Below, piece after piece: positions 21,801 through 29,442 of a stretch of DNA of 31,036 nucleotides. The number at the start of each line of letters is the position of its first letter. Position 1 is the first letter of the stretch. The stretch is from a virus, in the IMG/VR virus record IMGVR_UViG_3300017771_000060, positions 1 through 31,036 of that record, one strand, 5' to 3'. Under the pieces are notes generated by a model. That model had not been told where the DNA came from. It searched no databases and saw nothing but the letters and a program-made list of their open reading frames with translations. Made by a program: the position numbers and the translations under genes.

Positions 21801-24800
21801 GAAATTATAGAAACTTAGAAATTAGTGAACAAAATAAAAATACAGAAACTCCTTCAGCTAATGTAGAAGAATTAGCTAAATTAAGAGATAGACTTTATAG
21901 ATTAGAATCTATCTATAATCAAGATTACGCAAGAATGAGTAATGCTAATGCTACTAAAAATCAAAAAGACAGATTTTTATTAGAAAGAAAAATAGAAGAA
22001 TTAGAAAAAGAATCTCCTTCATTTAACAAACCAACAGAATTTGAATTAGCTGGATTGAAAAAGTTTAGAAAAGGTATGATGGCTAGCATTGCAGATGGTG
22101 TTCAAGAAATGCAAAAAGTTAGATTGCAATATATAAAAGATGGTGTATTTGGTCCATTTAGAGTTGGTCGTAGATTTATTACAAAACAATTTGGTGCAGA
22201 TAGAATTTATGAAATTAAAGTACAAACAATTACTGGAAGTGGAAAAAACACACCTTATTATCCAGTAATTAAAGTAGAAATGGTTGGTGGAAAAACTGAT
22301 CGCACAAATGAATTTAGTCCAAAAATTGGTGATGAATCAACAATGGTAGTTCGTTTCATGGATGAAAGAAAAGCAAACAGTTTGCTTGATTTAATAGAAA
22401 ATGATCCAAATTATATAAAATTTTATGATGGTCCAAAAGAAATAGAAGAAACTCCTTCATATAATAGAGCAGGTTTATTACCTAAAGAACTTTTATATGC
22501 TGGTCAGTTAGAAGAACAAGTATATAAAACATGGCGTGATAATAATAAAAATCCTAAAGCAGAAGACTTTAAAGCATTACATAAAATATTAGCACCGCAG
22601 TCTAAAAGAAAACATGATTTTGTAGATTACTCTGAATTAAAATCAGATGTAAAAAAAGCTGCTGAAATAGGAATAGATTCTAAGTGGTATGAAAAATGGG
22701 GTACAAACATTCCTAATATTATAGGCTCTGCAAACATGCGTGAGTTTTCAGGTATATTTGGAATTACTTCTGCACAAGCAACACCTGAAAAAAATCTACA
22801 AGATACATTTAGAACAATGATTATTGCTAGAAAATATAATCCTGAAACACAACGCAAAAAATTTATAACAGAATTAAGAAGAGCTGGTGTAGGTAAGTCA
22901 GCAAAAGCTAGAGCAGAAGCTATAGCAAATTTTTATAAACTAGGAATTTTTGCTAGAGAAGGTTCTTCTCAAAAAACATTAACTTATGCATTAGAAGTAT
23001 TAGCTGCATCTAATGGAGAATTTACACCATTTATGGTAGTTGATAGACATATGTTAAGAAAGTTTGGTTTAGATGCTAGCACAACAGCAGCAACTGAAAT
23101 TGATTATAGAATGGTTCAAGCAATAAATGCTTTATTAGCTACTGAAAATTATACAGTTAATGGGCAACCAGTTAATTTTAATCCACCTCAAATACAAGCA
23201 TTGTTATGGGGTCATCAAAGATATACAGGATCAACAGCAGCTAAAATTACAAACGAAGGCAGTTATGATTCTGCTTTACAATATTCTCAAAAAGAAGTAG
23301 CTGAATTAAAAGAAATGGAAAAAGCAGGTTCTTTTGATTTAGACAATCCTTTTTCTGGTAACTTTATAAGTCCTCCAAGATATACAAGTAATAAAAAAAG
23401 CGATATTTTTAACACTGATCTTGCAAAGAATATGTACGAGTCTATTCTTAATTCTGCACCACAAACTATTATTAGTTTTAAATTTGGTAAAACTAGAGGA
23501 TATCTACCTCAACAATTACAAGAAGCAATACCTTTTGAAAGATGGATGCAGTATCAAAATAATGTATTAAAAGGAATTACTTCTGGAGGCAAAATAAAAT
23601 TTTTGCGTACTTTAGGTATACCACATGATGTATCTATTTCAGCAGCAACATGGGAAGGAGAAGTTAATCCAACTGTAATATTAAAACTACCTGGAGCTGA
23701 TCCACAAACACAAAAAGCTGTAGCTGCTGTATTTACAGATGCATTTATGCAAGATGCTTCTATAGTTGCAATGCCTCAAGAAAAAGGTACATCTAAAACT
23801 TCTTTACTTATTACTAAAATAGATAATGATAAATTTAGTAAAGCAGAAATAGACAATGTACAAACGCGACTTTCACAATTAGTAAGAGATAATAAACCTT
23901 TAGACTTTATGGTTTCTGCTACAAACAAAACTGGTATAATTTTAACTGACCCTAAACAATATAGTGGTGATCCCTATACTGTTAAAGACTTAAATGATTT
24001 TATACAATTAGTAAAACCTGCATTATTAACATCAGGATTAGGATTAGAAAAATATGGACAAAAATCAGAACTCATTAGATATGGAAGAGACACAAGCGAA
24101 TCCGCAGGAACTAGAGGAGCTCTTAGACAACTTGGGAATAAAGTCGGTTTCACCAACACATCCGATCTACAACGAGCAGCCATTCGTGACCTTTATATCC
24201 CCACCTTCGAAGAATACAAAAATTTAGCTAATGAGATTGGTTTTGAAATAAAATCTACACCACCTTATCTAGAAGAAGATTCAGCACTTAGTGGTATTTT
24301 AGATTTTAATGCAGAAGAAATAGCTAAAGTAGAAGCTATAAGAAATAAAGATATAGAAGATACAGCTAGAGGAATGATTCCTAAGTATGGTATTAATGCA
24401 AGTCCTATTGCATTAAAAATAGCTTTTGATTTTGAAAATGAAATAGAGACTTTAACACCTAAAGAAACTCCATCTTATTCTAGAAAAGATGCAAAAGTGC
24501 CAGATAAATATAAAGATATAGTTGATGATCTTGGTGGTGCAAATAAACCAGATAAAAGTTTTTCTGATACATTAATAGATGTTACAGATTTTACTGAAGA
24601 TGCAGGAAGTTTTTTATCTAGAATGAGACAAGCTATTGTAGACAATCTTGCTATAGTAGAAAAAGGAACTCAAAAAGCTGCAAGTTTAAATGAAGAGGTA
24701 AGAGAAAGACAACAATCAGCAGAAACAGGTGCGTTGCAAGCTTTACGATTTGCAGGGCAATCAAGAGGCTTATTTTCTAAAATGTTAACAGTAGGTATTC

Positions 24801-27187
24801 CTGTATATCAAGATGGAGGAACTGTTGTTGTTCCATTTAAACATGGTGGATTAATACAAATATTTGCACCATTATGGGAAAATTCAGCAATAGATTTAGA
24901 ATCAATTTATAAATTATATTCTATTGGTCAAAGGTCAACAAGATTAAATAAAGAAGGAAAATTAGTTCCTTTAACTAAAGAACAAATAAAATTAGTAGAA
25001 GATATTGAAGCTGATTATAAAGTTGTTGTAGAAGTTTATAATCAATATCAAGAATTTAATAATGCTTTATTAGATTATGCTAAAGCTTCTGGCATTTTAG
25101 GTGGAACTACATTAGTTGAAGATAGTACAGGAAGTGTTGAAGTTGGAAAACAAAATGGTAAAAAAGATGGAAAAAAATATATCTTAAAAGATACAGTTGA
25201 ATTATGGAAAGAAAATTCAGACTATTATCCATTTTATAGACAAATGTCAGATGAAAATATTGGTGGTCCAAAAGTTGCATCAGGTTTTTTAGGACCAAAT
25301 CCATTATCTTTTAAATTAAAAGGAAGCGAAGAAGCTATAGAGCCAGCACCATTAGAAGTTATTTCAAGAAATATGATTTCTATTATGTATTCTTCAATGA
25401 AGAATCAAGGACTAGCACGTTTAATGGAAGAGTATGAACTTGCTGAAATGGCAGTTAAAATTTTACCAACAGAAGCTCAAGGAACAAATGTTATACCAGT
25501 ATATATTAATGGTCAAAAACAATTCTATAGAGTAGCAGACCCATTACTTGTGTTTGGATTACAGTCTATGGGTTTAAATGATGTAGAAGGATTTACAAAA
25601 ATTCTTGGTGTTCCATCATCAATATTAAGAGAAACTGTAACTCGTGATCCTGGTTTTATATTAAAAAATATGTTGCGAGACACTCTTTCTGCTGCTGTTA
25701 CTAGTGATGCAAATATTACTCCATTTGTTGATACATTTAAAAACTTTAATGCAGATTTAACAGAATTAGAAAATAGAGGAATTATAGGTGGGTATGATGC
25801 AGCAAATGATAGACAAGGTATTGTTAAACAAATTAATAAACTTTTAAAAGAAGAAGGCAGACAAGAAGATGGAGGACTATCAACAATAGATAGTATTGTA
25901 AAAATTTGGGATTGGCTAGGAAGTCAAACAACAAAATCAGATGGAGCAACAAGAAAAGCTGTAGCCGATAAAATATATGAGTTGACTGGCAGTAATGTAG
26001 AAGCATCTTATCAAGGTTTAGAAATAATAAACTTTAATAGAAGAGGTGGTTCTCCTATTGTAAAACTTATTACTACAGGAATACCTTTTTTAAATGCAAG
26101 AATACAAGGTTTGGATGTTTTATATAGATCACATACTGGTAAGTATTCTGCAAGTATTAGCAAAGAAAATTTAGATAAATCTGCTGAAGAAATAGCAATG
26201 GGTATTAGAAAAAGAGCAATGACTCGTGGATTAATGTTGACATTTATTACTGGTTTATATTATTTATTAGTGGGAGATGACGAACAATACAGAGGCAGAA
26301 GAGTAGAAGAAAGAGATGATAACTGGTTAATATTCTTTGGAGAAGGTGTAGAGCCTTTAAAAATTCCAGTTCCATTTGAAGTAGGTTTTATATATAAAAC
26401 TGTTCCTGAAAGAGCTTTTGATTTAGCTTTTGGAAGAAGTAATATAAATGACACAACAAAATCTATAAAAAGAGGGGTAGTAAATACCCTTAAAGTAGAC
26501 CCATTAGGTTTTCAATTAGTTAAACCTCTTACAGAAGTGATAAATAATAAAAGCACATATACAGGAAATGCAATTATTCCTTATTACATGGAAAAAGGTT
26601 TAGACCCACAAGAACAAGTCACCATGAATACTACAGAATTAGCAAGAGGTATTGGTAAAGCGTTAAACATATCTCCTATGAAGATAGATTATCTTATGAA
26701 AGGCTATGGTGGAACTTTAGGGACTTATCTACTTACTATGGGTGATTTAGCTGTCAGACAGGTTACAGGAAGAGATTATGTTACTCCTAGGCTAAGTAGT
26801 ATGCCTTTTGTTAGAAGTCTATTTGCATCTCCTTATGGTGGTGGTTTTCAACAACAGTTTTATGAGTTAAGAGCAGTCAGCAATAGATATCAACAAACTT
26901 TAAATAAACTTAAAACTGATGGAAGAATGGATGAATACAATGCTTACAGACAAAACAATAAAGGTTTAGCACAAACAAGAAAATCAGTGTTAAAACTTGA
27001 AAAGTTTTTAGCAGATTATAGAAAAAAGAAAAAAAAGATAGAGTTACATCCAACAATGTCAGGAAAACAAAAGAGAATAGCGTTAGATCAATTAGAAAGA
27101 AATAGAGACATGAGATTATCAGTTGTGCCTAAGATGATTGAAAGAGCAGATATACCATCTTATGGACAAAATTTATTTAGAAACTAG
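18824..27187 (+). CDS. Giant polyvalent-type virion protein with HEXXH site
   Basis: At 2787 residues this is the largest gene. Residues 1-40 resemble N-termini of large phage internal proteins (YKLPDGKILNVDDNATQEDL). A hydrophobic Gly-rich segment lies near 117-155. HETVH at 875-879 and the downstream NEELVAELF (Glu 925-930) look like a zinc-metallopeptidase-like domain seen in large polyvalent proteins. About residues 1214-1470 form another folded domain (FSGIFGITSAQATPEKN, FMVVDRHMLRKFGL). Near 2408-2540, FLNARIQGLDVLYR and a short hydrophobic helix (LMLTFITGLYYLLVG) resemble large polyvalent protein domain LPD38. Such proteins are probably carried in the virion and enter the cell with DNA. 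Confidence 0.8.
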   Translation: MAEYKLPDGKILNVDDNATQEDLVQLQGRLAELYPEHYSPYKEEIEQTFGGHTREILRGLPAGIVDTTLSSAQGISEYFDDGNDNKLTEGIRGIRKYYSESDLYKPAEGYEDAYSTMFGKGLGSMTSLIGAGMVNPGLAYTMAAGLGVDQQADNIKRTREAGKEVSAFQEFGAETLSIPVGVSEMLNPARLLRFLKKDNPVTPGIKNKLMSAFKTGGLEAAQEAGAGIAQNIISSGGPFGFTDGVYDAEIPLTESSLDDATVGFGVGAAADLIFKSFGGRRNVGNVYNQEQAEQQDKQLQQQDEIIKERVILASQQGDQVIDPELITNETSFGINQEEIVEGEIIEPPILETYKFVPNEDGSVNILGNTTGESIGVLPDIEQAGKFATETTKQKRNEFIVSSALQASSINGLLGNGTATRIGQKIYDPMNNFLDAKAMANFDSKISEKRQRLAKVEEEIAQNEAEGVNKLVNSLMENTDTTGLSIEELGELKLDLETKLSNIPGAYPIKGNKVDPSSTLGLFWKSAEKKGIGKKSFYTINEAKKLLNANDFNAFMSEKAAIQFKKVEATDQLEAVARIKGKVDTSEAQINKTFKSKNIDVDYNSPAFEYLAEQFTGAKKLNSMSKGQKEMLIAQVKSLPRFNVKTKLPNYAPRPYTANQLNNFYNQFEGQKFTNNDIKLGIKNNQTGGNLTPKQINQFKTDLLDSGRADKTKGRLTMTNNFRTQQALKAESFINETKNEFAERLQRTTTLLPEEINAVVEGDGIYEQGVINAEDVLKLPSPIAEEKYLQFLPALKERLNSYGLKDVGIRFDNALKASLNIRQKDGKTFYKPTDKSADALYDRPLKTIIASMERVDSTGTLTETELEAKLTNILDHETVHALVQMNLLKQSEFQLLIKEANKRIPKRQLDSIKNRYADLTELQINEELVAELFRLHRNNPQLLAPKPKTIIDKIIKFFTNTIQTIYDSAFTSPRTILKDIESGVIGSRERGEIRNYRNLEISEQNKNTETPSANVEELAKLRDRLYRLESIYNQDYARMSNANATKNQKDRFLLERKIEELEKESPSFNKPTEFELAGLKKFRKGMMASIADGVQEMQKVRLQYIKDGVFGPFRVGRRFITKQFGADRIYEIKVQTITGSGKNTPYYPVIKVEMVGGKTDRTNEFSPKIGDESTMVVRFMDERKANSLLDLIENDPNYIKFYDGPKEIEETPSYNRAGLLPKELLYAGQLEEQVYKTWRDNNKNPKAEDFKALHKILAPQSKRKHDFVDYSELKSDVKKAAEIGIDSKWYEKWGTNIPNIIGSANMREFSGIFGITSAQATPEKNLQDTFRTMIIARKYNPETQRKKFITELRRAGVGKSAKARAEAIANFYKLGIFAREGSSQKTLTYALEVLAASNGEFTPFMVVDRHMLRKFGLDASTTAATEIDYRMVQAINALLATENYTVNGQPVNFNPPQIQALLWGHQRYTGSTAAKITNEGSYDSALQYSQKEVAELKEMEKAGSFDLDNPFSGNFISPPRYTSNKKSDIFNTDLAKNMYESILNSAPQTIISFKFGKTRGYLPQQLQEAIPFERWMQYQNNVLKGITSGGKIKFLRTLGIPHDVSISAATWEGEVNPTVILKLPGADPQTQKAVAAVFTDAFMQDASIVAMPQEKGTSKTSLLITKIDNDKFSKAEIDNVQTRLSQLVRDNKPLDFMVSATNKTGIILTDPKQYSGDPYTVKDLNDFIQLVKPALLTSGLGLEKYGQKSELIRYGRDTSESAGTRGALRQLGNKVGFTNTSDLQRAAIRDLYIPTFEEYKNLANEIGFEIKSTPPYLEEDSALSGILDFNAEEIAKVEAIRNKDIEDTARGMIPKYGINASPIALKIAFDFENEIETLTPKETPSYSRKDAKVPDKYKDIVDDLGGANKPDKSFSDTLIDVTDFTEDAGSFLSRMRQAIVDNLAIVEKGTQKAASLNEEVRERQQSAETGALQALRFAGQSRGLFSKMLTVGIPVYQDGGTVVVPFKHGGLIQIFAPLWENSAIDLESIYKLYSIGQRSTRLNKEGKLVPLTKEQIKLVEDIEADYKVVVEVYNQYQEFNNALLDYAKASGILGGTTLVEDSTGSVEVGKQNGKKDGKKYILKDTVELWKENSDYYPFYRQMSDENIGGPKVASGFLGPNPLSFKLKGSEEAIEPAPLEVISRNMISIMYSSMKNQGLARLMEEYELAEMAVKILPTEAQGTNVIPVYINGQKQFYRVADPLLVFGLQSMGLNDVEGFTKILGVPSSILRETVTRDPGFILKNMLRDTLSAAVTSDANITPFVDTFKNFNADLTELENRGIIGGYDAANDRQGIVKQINKLLKEEGRQEDGGLSTIDSIVKIWDWLGSQTTKSDGATRKAVADKIYELTGSNVEASYQGLEIINFNRRGGSPIVKLITTGIPFLNARIQGLDVLYRSHTGKYSASISKENLDKSAEEIAMGIRKRAMTRGLMLTFITGLYYLLVGDDEQYRGRRVEERDDNWLIFFGEGVEPLKIPVPFEVGFIYKTVPERAFDLAFGRSNINDTTKSIKRGVVNTLKVDPLGFQLVKPLTEVINNKSTYTGNAIIPYYMEKGLDPQEQVTMNTTELARGIGKALNISPMKIDYLMKGYGGTLGTYLLTMGDLAVRQVTGRDYVTPRLSSMPFVRSLFASPYGGGFQQQFYELRAVSNRYQQTLNKLKTDGRMDEYNAYRQNNKGLAQTRKSVLKLEKFLADYRKKKKKIELHPTMSGKQKRIALDQLERNRDMRLSVVPKMIERADIPSYGQNLFRN
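24088..24212 (+). other. Compositional island inside the giant gene
   Basis: Counting by hand, bases 24091-24210 contain 58 G or C of 120, about 48 percent, while a nearby 60-base block at 23881-23940 has 17, about 28 percent. C-ending codons such as ATC, TCC, ACC and CCC gather here. The reading frame continues through it, encoding GRDTSESAGTRGALRQLGNK and following residues. Recent exchange with a higher-GC relative or a hidden nucleic-acid signal could explain it. Confidence 0.65.
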
Positions 27188-27518
27188 ATACATTATCTAA
27201 AACCTGTATATCCTTCTCTTCTTTCAAAGGTTTTAATCTAAAGAAGTCTTTGTGTTGTGGATGTCTAGCATGGAACAAACGAGCATAAAAACAAATGTGA
27301 TCATTGCTTATCTTAAACTCACCACCTTTAGTCTCTATCTCACTATGCCAACGAATACGATTTATGATCGCCCAATGAGAGTAATGCTCTCTACCTGATT
27401 TGATAGCCTCTAAAGTATAAGATTCAAACCTTTCCCACACTTCAGGATTTTTCTTATGCCACTCCCACCATTTTCTTTTTCTCTTTTCGAGATTGTCTTT
27501 TAATATATCTTTTAACAT
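27177..27518 (-). CDS. Conserved phage/prophage protein, unknown function
   Basis: Encodes 113 residues, soluble, rich in Trp, His, Lys and Glu. Its features include KKNPEVWERFESYTLEAIKS, HYSHWAIINRIRWHSE, and FYARLFHARHPQHKDFFRL. I recall similar proteins in phages and prophages, usually unnamed and near replication or recombination genes. The aromatic/basic character suggests nucleic-acid or protein binding. GGGAGG at 27525-27530 gives a strong start. It is the last gene of the leftward operon, and its stop lies inside the end of the giant plus-strand gene. Confidence 0.8.
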   Translation of the reverse strand: MLKDILKDNLEKRKRKWWEWHKKNPEVWERFESYTLEAIKSGREHYSHWAIINRIRWHSEIETKGGEFKISNDHICFYARLFHARHPQHKDFFRLKPLKEEKDIQVLDNVSSF

Positions 27519-27524
27519 CTTTTT

Positions 27525-27530
27525 CCTCCC
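27525..27530 (-). promoter_or_regulatory. Strong Shine-Dalgarno of the last leftward gene
   Basis: GGGAGG on the minus strand stands six bases before the ATG at 27518. With the 42-base gap at 27519-27560, it shows this gene is translated independently of the RusA gene before it. I saw no convincing promoter or hairpin in the gap. Confidence 0.7.
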
Positions 27531-27560
27531 TGGAATAACAATATACTGGTAAATATTTAT

Positions 27561-27968
27561 TTAGCTGCGATCCAGAGCTGCGATTACCAATTCACATCTA
27601 GGATTATCTTTCTCCACTCCGCCAAACCTATAAACTACTTCAACCACTTGTTTAAAACTATCATCCTCAATTATCTCCGCCTTAACTAAAGCATCGCAAG
27701 TAAACTTATCTATGATTGAACATGGATTACTTATATCTAATCTCCTATTACTTCTAGCGTAATAGGTGTACTCCAATGAGACTGGCTCACTAAAGCTAGG
27801 AAAGTTTGTTAGCCTAGGTAGTAATTCATCTGTGTAGTTCTTCTTGGCACTTGATAGTATTCTGTAATGAGCATTACGATAGTTGTTTAAGTTTAAAATA
27901 AACTTCTTATTCTTAGAGTAATAAACCTCTAATGGTAGTTCAATACCAAAACCTATAGCTTTCTTCAT
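27561..27968 (-). CDS. rusA: RusA-family Holliday junction resolvase
   Basis: RusA-type nucleases cut four-way DNA junctions to free branched replication or recombination products before packaging. The 135-residue protein shows the family core NRRLDISNPCSIIDKFTCDA, with Asp and Lys at the usual spacing, then ALVKAEIIEDDSFKQVV with the second acidic pair. The N-terminus IELPLEVYYSKNKKFILN fits too. Length is near the usual 120-140. The start overlaps the stop of the 49-aa gene before it as ATGA. It works with the annealing protein and SSB-like protein upstream. Confidence 0.85.
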   Translation of the reverse strand: MKKAIGFGIELPLEVYYSKNKKFILNLNNYRNAHYRILSSAKKNYTDELLPRLTNFPSFSEPVSLEYTYYARSNRRLDISNPCSIIDKFTCDALVKAEIIEDDSFKQVVEVVYRFGGVEKDNPRCELVIAALDRS

Positions 27969-28114
27969 ATACTAAAGTAATCAGCATCATCCTTTTTTTT
28001 CAATTCTAGCCTGTTGCAAAACAAACTATCCTCTACATCTTTTGTCATTTCTTTCAACCAAATGATCTGCTCTTCTTGTTTCTTTATCTTTTTCTCTAAC
28101 TCTTCTTTATTCAT
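27965..28114 (-). CDS. Small charged helical protein (49 aa)
   Basis: Read directly from the minus strand: ATG at 28114, TGA ending at 27965. The 49 residues are a charged helix (MNKEELEKKIKKQEEQIIWL) with a short tail ending DADYFSI. It overlaps the HNH gene stop by 8 bases and the RusA start by 4 (ATGA), exactly filling the space between them, which is the best evidence that it is real. Its function is unknown. A coiled-coil partner for one of the recombination proteins is conceivable. Confidence 0.7.
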   Translation of the reverse strand: MNKEELEKKIKKQEEQIIWLKEMTKDVEDSLFCNRLELKKKDDADYFSI

Positions 28115-28409
28115 TTAATAACTCCTCTACTAATTCTAGTAATTCTTTTTCTGTTCCATATTCTTTTTCAAACCTTCGCTTCCAAGGATGCCTACTAATA
28201 GGCTCTTGATCTCTGCCACCTCTATGATGTTCATAACATAAAGGCAGAACCTTAAAGTGTGATTCTAATTTAGTCTTGCCTTGAGTATGATGGATTTCAG
28301 CAGGGACTATACCCAAACCTTTATTCCTACAAACAATGCAACCCAGTTGACTTACATTGTCCATATGCTTAGATTCATTTTTTGTTGGACTTCTTCCTTT
28401 TATCGCCAT
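28107..28409 (-). CDS. HNH-type endonuclease
   Basis: Encodes 100 residues from the ATG at 28409. Residues 20-62 contain CIVCRNKG, then IHHTQGKTKLESHF, and LCYEHHRGG, an HNH/zinc-finger nuclease layout with Cys-x2-Cys and paired His. This resembles the RecA-dependent nuclease (Ref)-like and other small phage HNH proteins, found among recombination genes. The end (EYGTEKELLELVEELLNE) is helical. The start is preferred because AAGAAGAAAG precedes it. The longer frame to 28496 would overlap the 44-aa gene and its N-terminus looks unnatural. Confidence 0.82.
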   Translation of the reverse strand: MAIKGRSPTKNESKHMDNVSQLGCIVCRNKGLGIVPAEIHHTQGKTKLESHFKVLPLCYEHHRGGRDQEPISRHPWKRRFEKEYGTEKELLELVEELLNE

Positions 28410-28509
28410 CTTTCTTCTTCTTTCCAAATATTTCTTCAAAGTTCTTATCAAACCTATCCTTATCATAAGGCTTCTGAATACTGCCTTTCCCCCCATGCCA
28501 TTTAGCCAT
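28375..28509 (-). CDS. Small basic protein (44 aa), overlapping HNH gene
   Basis: Read from the minus strand: ATG at 28509, TGA at 28375-28377. The product begins MAKWHGGKGSIQKPYDKDRF and ends with a Lys-rich tail. The WHGGKGS opening is a pattern I recall from small phage proteins of unknown role. It overlaps the ribbon-helix-helix-like gene stop by 8 bases and the HNH start by 35, consistent with coupled translation. Its function is unknown. Confidence 0.68.
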   Translation of the reverse strand: MAKWHGGKGSIQKPYDKDRFDKNFEEIFGKKKKDGDKRKKSNKK

Positions 28510-28696
28510 TAGTTCTCCTTAACTCTTCTGCATGTAGATTAATTAACTGCTTACAAATTTCACCTGTTGTAACTCTTCTGCCTGCTTGCTCAGAATAATA
28601 ATTCCTAATTGCAGTAAGATTTTGATTTGTTATTGGGTCAATTCTAAATTGAACCCCTTGGGTATTTTGCTTTTCTTTGTTAAATTTTAATTCCAT
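28502..28696 (-). CDS. Ribbon-helix-helix-like small protein
   Basis: Encodes 64 residues. A short strand (QGVQFRID) is followed by two helices (NLTAIRNYYSEQ, TTGEICKQLINLHAEEL), the layout of Arc/MetJ-type DNA-binding proteins. GGAG at about 28703-28706 on the minus strand precedes the ATG at 28696. If it binds DNA it may repress the early operon, being coded within it. The length is typical but no strict signature is possible from such a short sequence. Confidence 0.7.
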   Translation of the reverse strand: MELKFNKEKQNTQGVQFRIDPITNQNLTAIRNYYSEQAGRRVTTGEICKQLINLHAEELRRTNG

Positions 28697-28785
28697 TTTT
28701 TCTCCTTCATGTTTTTTTTGTGTAATTTATTTTCTGTTCTTTGAAAAGACCATTCTAAAAAGTTGTTCCAAAAATCAATGCACAT
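28687..28785 (-). CDS. Possible 32-aa protein
   Basis: A minus-strand frame from the ATG at 28785 to a TAA ending at 28687 gives MCIDFWNNFLEWSFQRTENK and a Lys-rich tail. It starts two bases after the 45-aa gene's stop and overlaps the next start by 10 bases, so it would close the only gap in this part of the operon. No Shine-Dalgarno is seen. It may be real or a chance frame. Confidence 0.4.
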   Translation of the reverse strand: MCIDFWNNFLEWSFQRTENKLHKKNMKEKKWN

Positions 28786-28786
28786 T

Positions 28787-28924
28787 TTACTTAAATATTT
28801 TTTTATCATTACTGTCCCATATAAAACTTACTGTTGTCTTTCCATGACCATCATATTGAATCTTCCACACCTTAAAGGGACAAGCATTGAGCCAACTATA
28901 AAATTCTTTAGCCTTCTTGTTCAC
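28787..28924 (-). CDS. Small protein (45 aa) with GTG start
   Basis: Read from the minus strand: GTG at 28924, TAA at 28787-28789. The GTG overlaps the previous gene's TGA as GTGA, the common four-base coupling. The sequence, KKAKEFYSWLNACPFKVWKI then GKTTVSFIWD, looks like a compact alpha/beta peptide of a type I recall in marine phage early regions. It fills space otherwise empty. The function is unknown. Confidence 0.65.
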   Translation of the reverse strand: MNKKAKEFYSWLNACPFKVWKIQYDGHGKTTVSFIWDSNDKKIFK

Positions 28925-29259
28925 GCACCATACCTCTTACGCTCTTCCCTAGCATTAACCATCTTAGTACGCCATTCTTCAAACCCTACTTCTAAGGCTC
29001 TTAGTTGTACTTTAACTGCACTCAACTGACCTTTAGCTACTGCAACTGCTAATCGTGATTGATAGACCTCTGCTTGATTCTCAGCAAATGTATCTTGAGC
29101 GCTCGTTGTCTTTACACCCTCAGATAAAGCAACTGTTTTCCATAAGGCTAACACCCTTTTAACATCTGCTTCTGACTTTAGTAATTCATATTCAGCAGTC
29201 TGCATTACAGGTGCTACTTCCCTTATCTGATTCTGCCAACTTTCTACTTGTTCATCCAT
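28921..29259 (-). CDS. Helical protein of the early operon, unknown function
   Basis: Encodes 112 residues, almost all helical, with AEYELLKSEADVKRVLALWK and VAKGQLSAVKVQLRALEVGF, likely a helical hairpin or coiled coil. The start at 29259 is preferred because the ATG shares a base with the previous TGA (TGATG) and GGAGG lies about eight bases upstream. A TTG at 29274 would extend it by five residues but precedes the ribosome site. Similar proteins occur in phages without a known role. Confidence 0.78.
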   Translation of the reverse strand: MDEQVESWQNQIREVAPVMQTAEYELLKSEADVKRVLALWKTVALSEGVKTTSAQDTFAENQAEVYQSRLAVAVAKGQLSAVKVQLRALEVGFEEWRTKMVNAREERKRYGA

Positions 29260-29441
29260 CAGCCTTTCCTCCAACCAACTACCAAGAAATCTATATCTTC
29301 AAAGTCTTCATCCTCTAAGACTTCATCAGGCAACCATTCAGATAGCTGTTGATGGGATTTACCTCCAAACCAAGCTAATCCCTGTTCACTTTGCAAAGGC
29401 TTCCAACCTTCTTTTCTAATATCTTTTATATCTAACGACAT
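29259..29441 (-). CDS. Small acidic protein, unknown function
   Basis: Encodes 60 residues with LAWFGGKSHQQLSEWLPDEV and an acidic middle (LEDEDFEDIDF). There is no signal or membrane segment. AGGAG five bases before the ATG supports the start. Strong acidity and two Trp-containing ends could mimic DNA or bind a partner protein, but no family is recognised. It is coupled to the following gene by TGATG. Confidence 0.72.
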   Translation of the reverse strand: MSLDIKDIRKEGWKPLQSEQGLAWFGGKSHQQLSEWLPDEVLEDEDFEDIDFLVVGWRKG

Positions 29442-29442
29442 G

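Noticed and set aside
27185-27199. Hairpin TAGATA-CAT-TATCTA as a two-way terminator
   Set aside because: It is only six AT-rich base pairs, with no T-run after it on either strand and both stop codons nearby. It is too weak to call.
28410-28496. N-terminal extension of the HNH gene
   Set aside because: The extension overlaps the better supported 44-aa gene in another frame, while the ATG at 28409 has a ribosome site and a natural start.
28281-29029. Plus-strand frames at 28281-28505 and 28763-29029
   Set aside because: They run opposite to a tightly coupled minus-strand operon and look like shadows.
29260-29274. TTG start for the 112-aa early protein
   Set aside because: The GGAGG site would then lie inside the coding sequence. 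The TGATG junction at 29259 is more natural.
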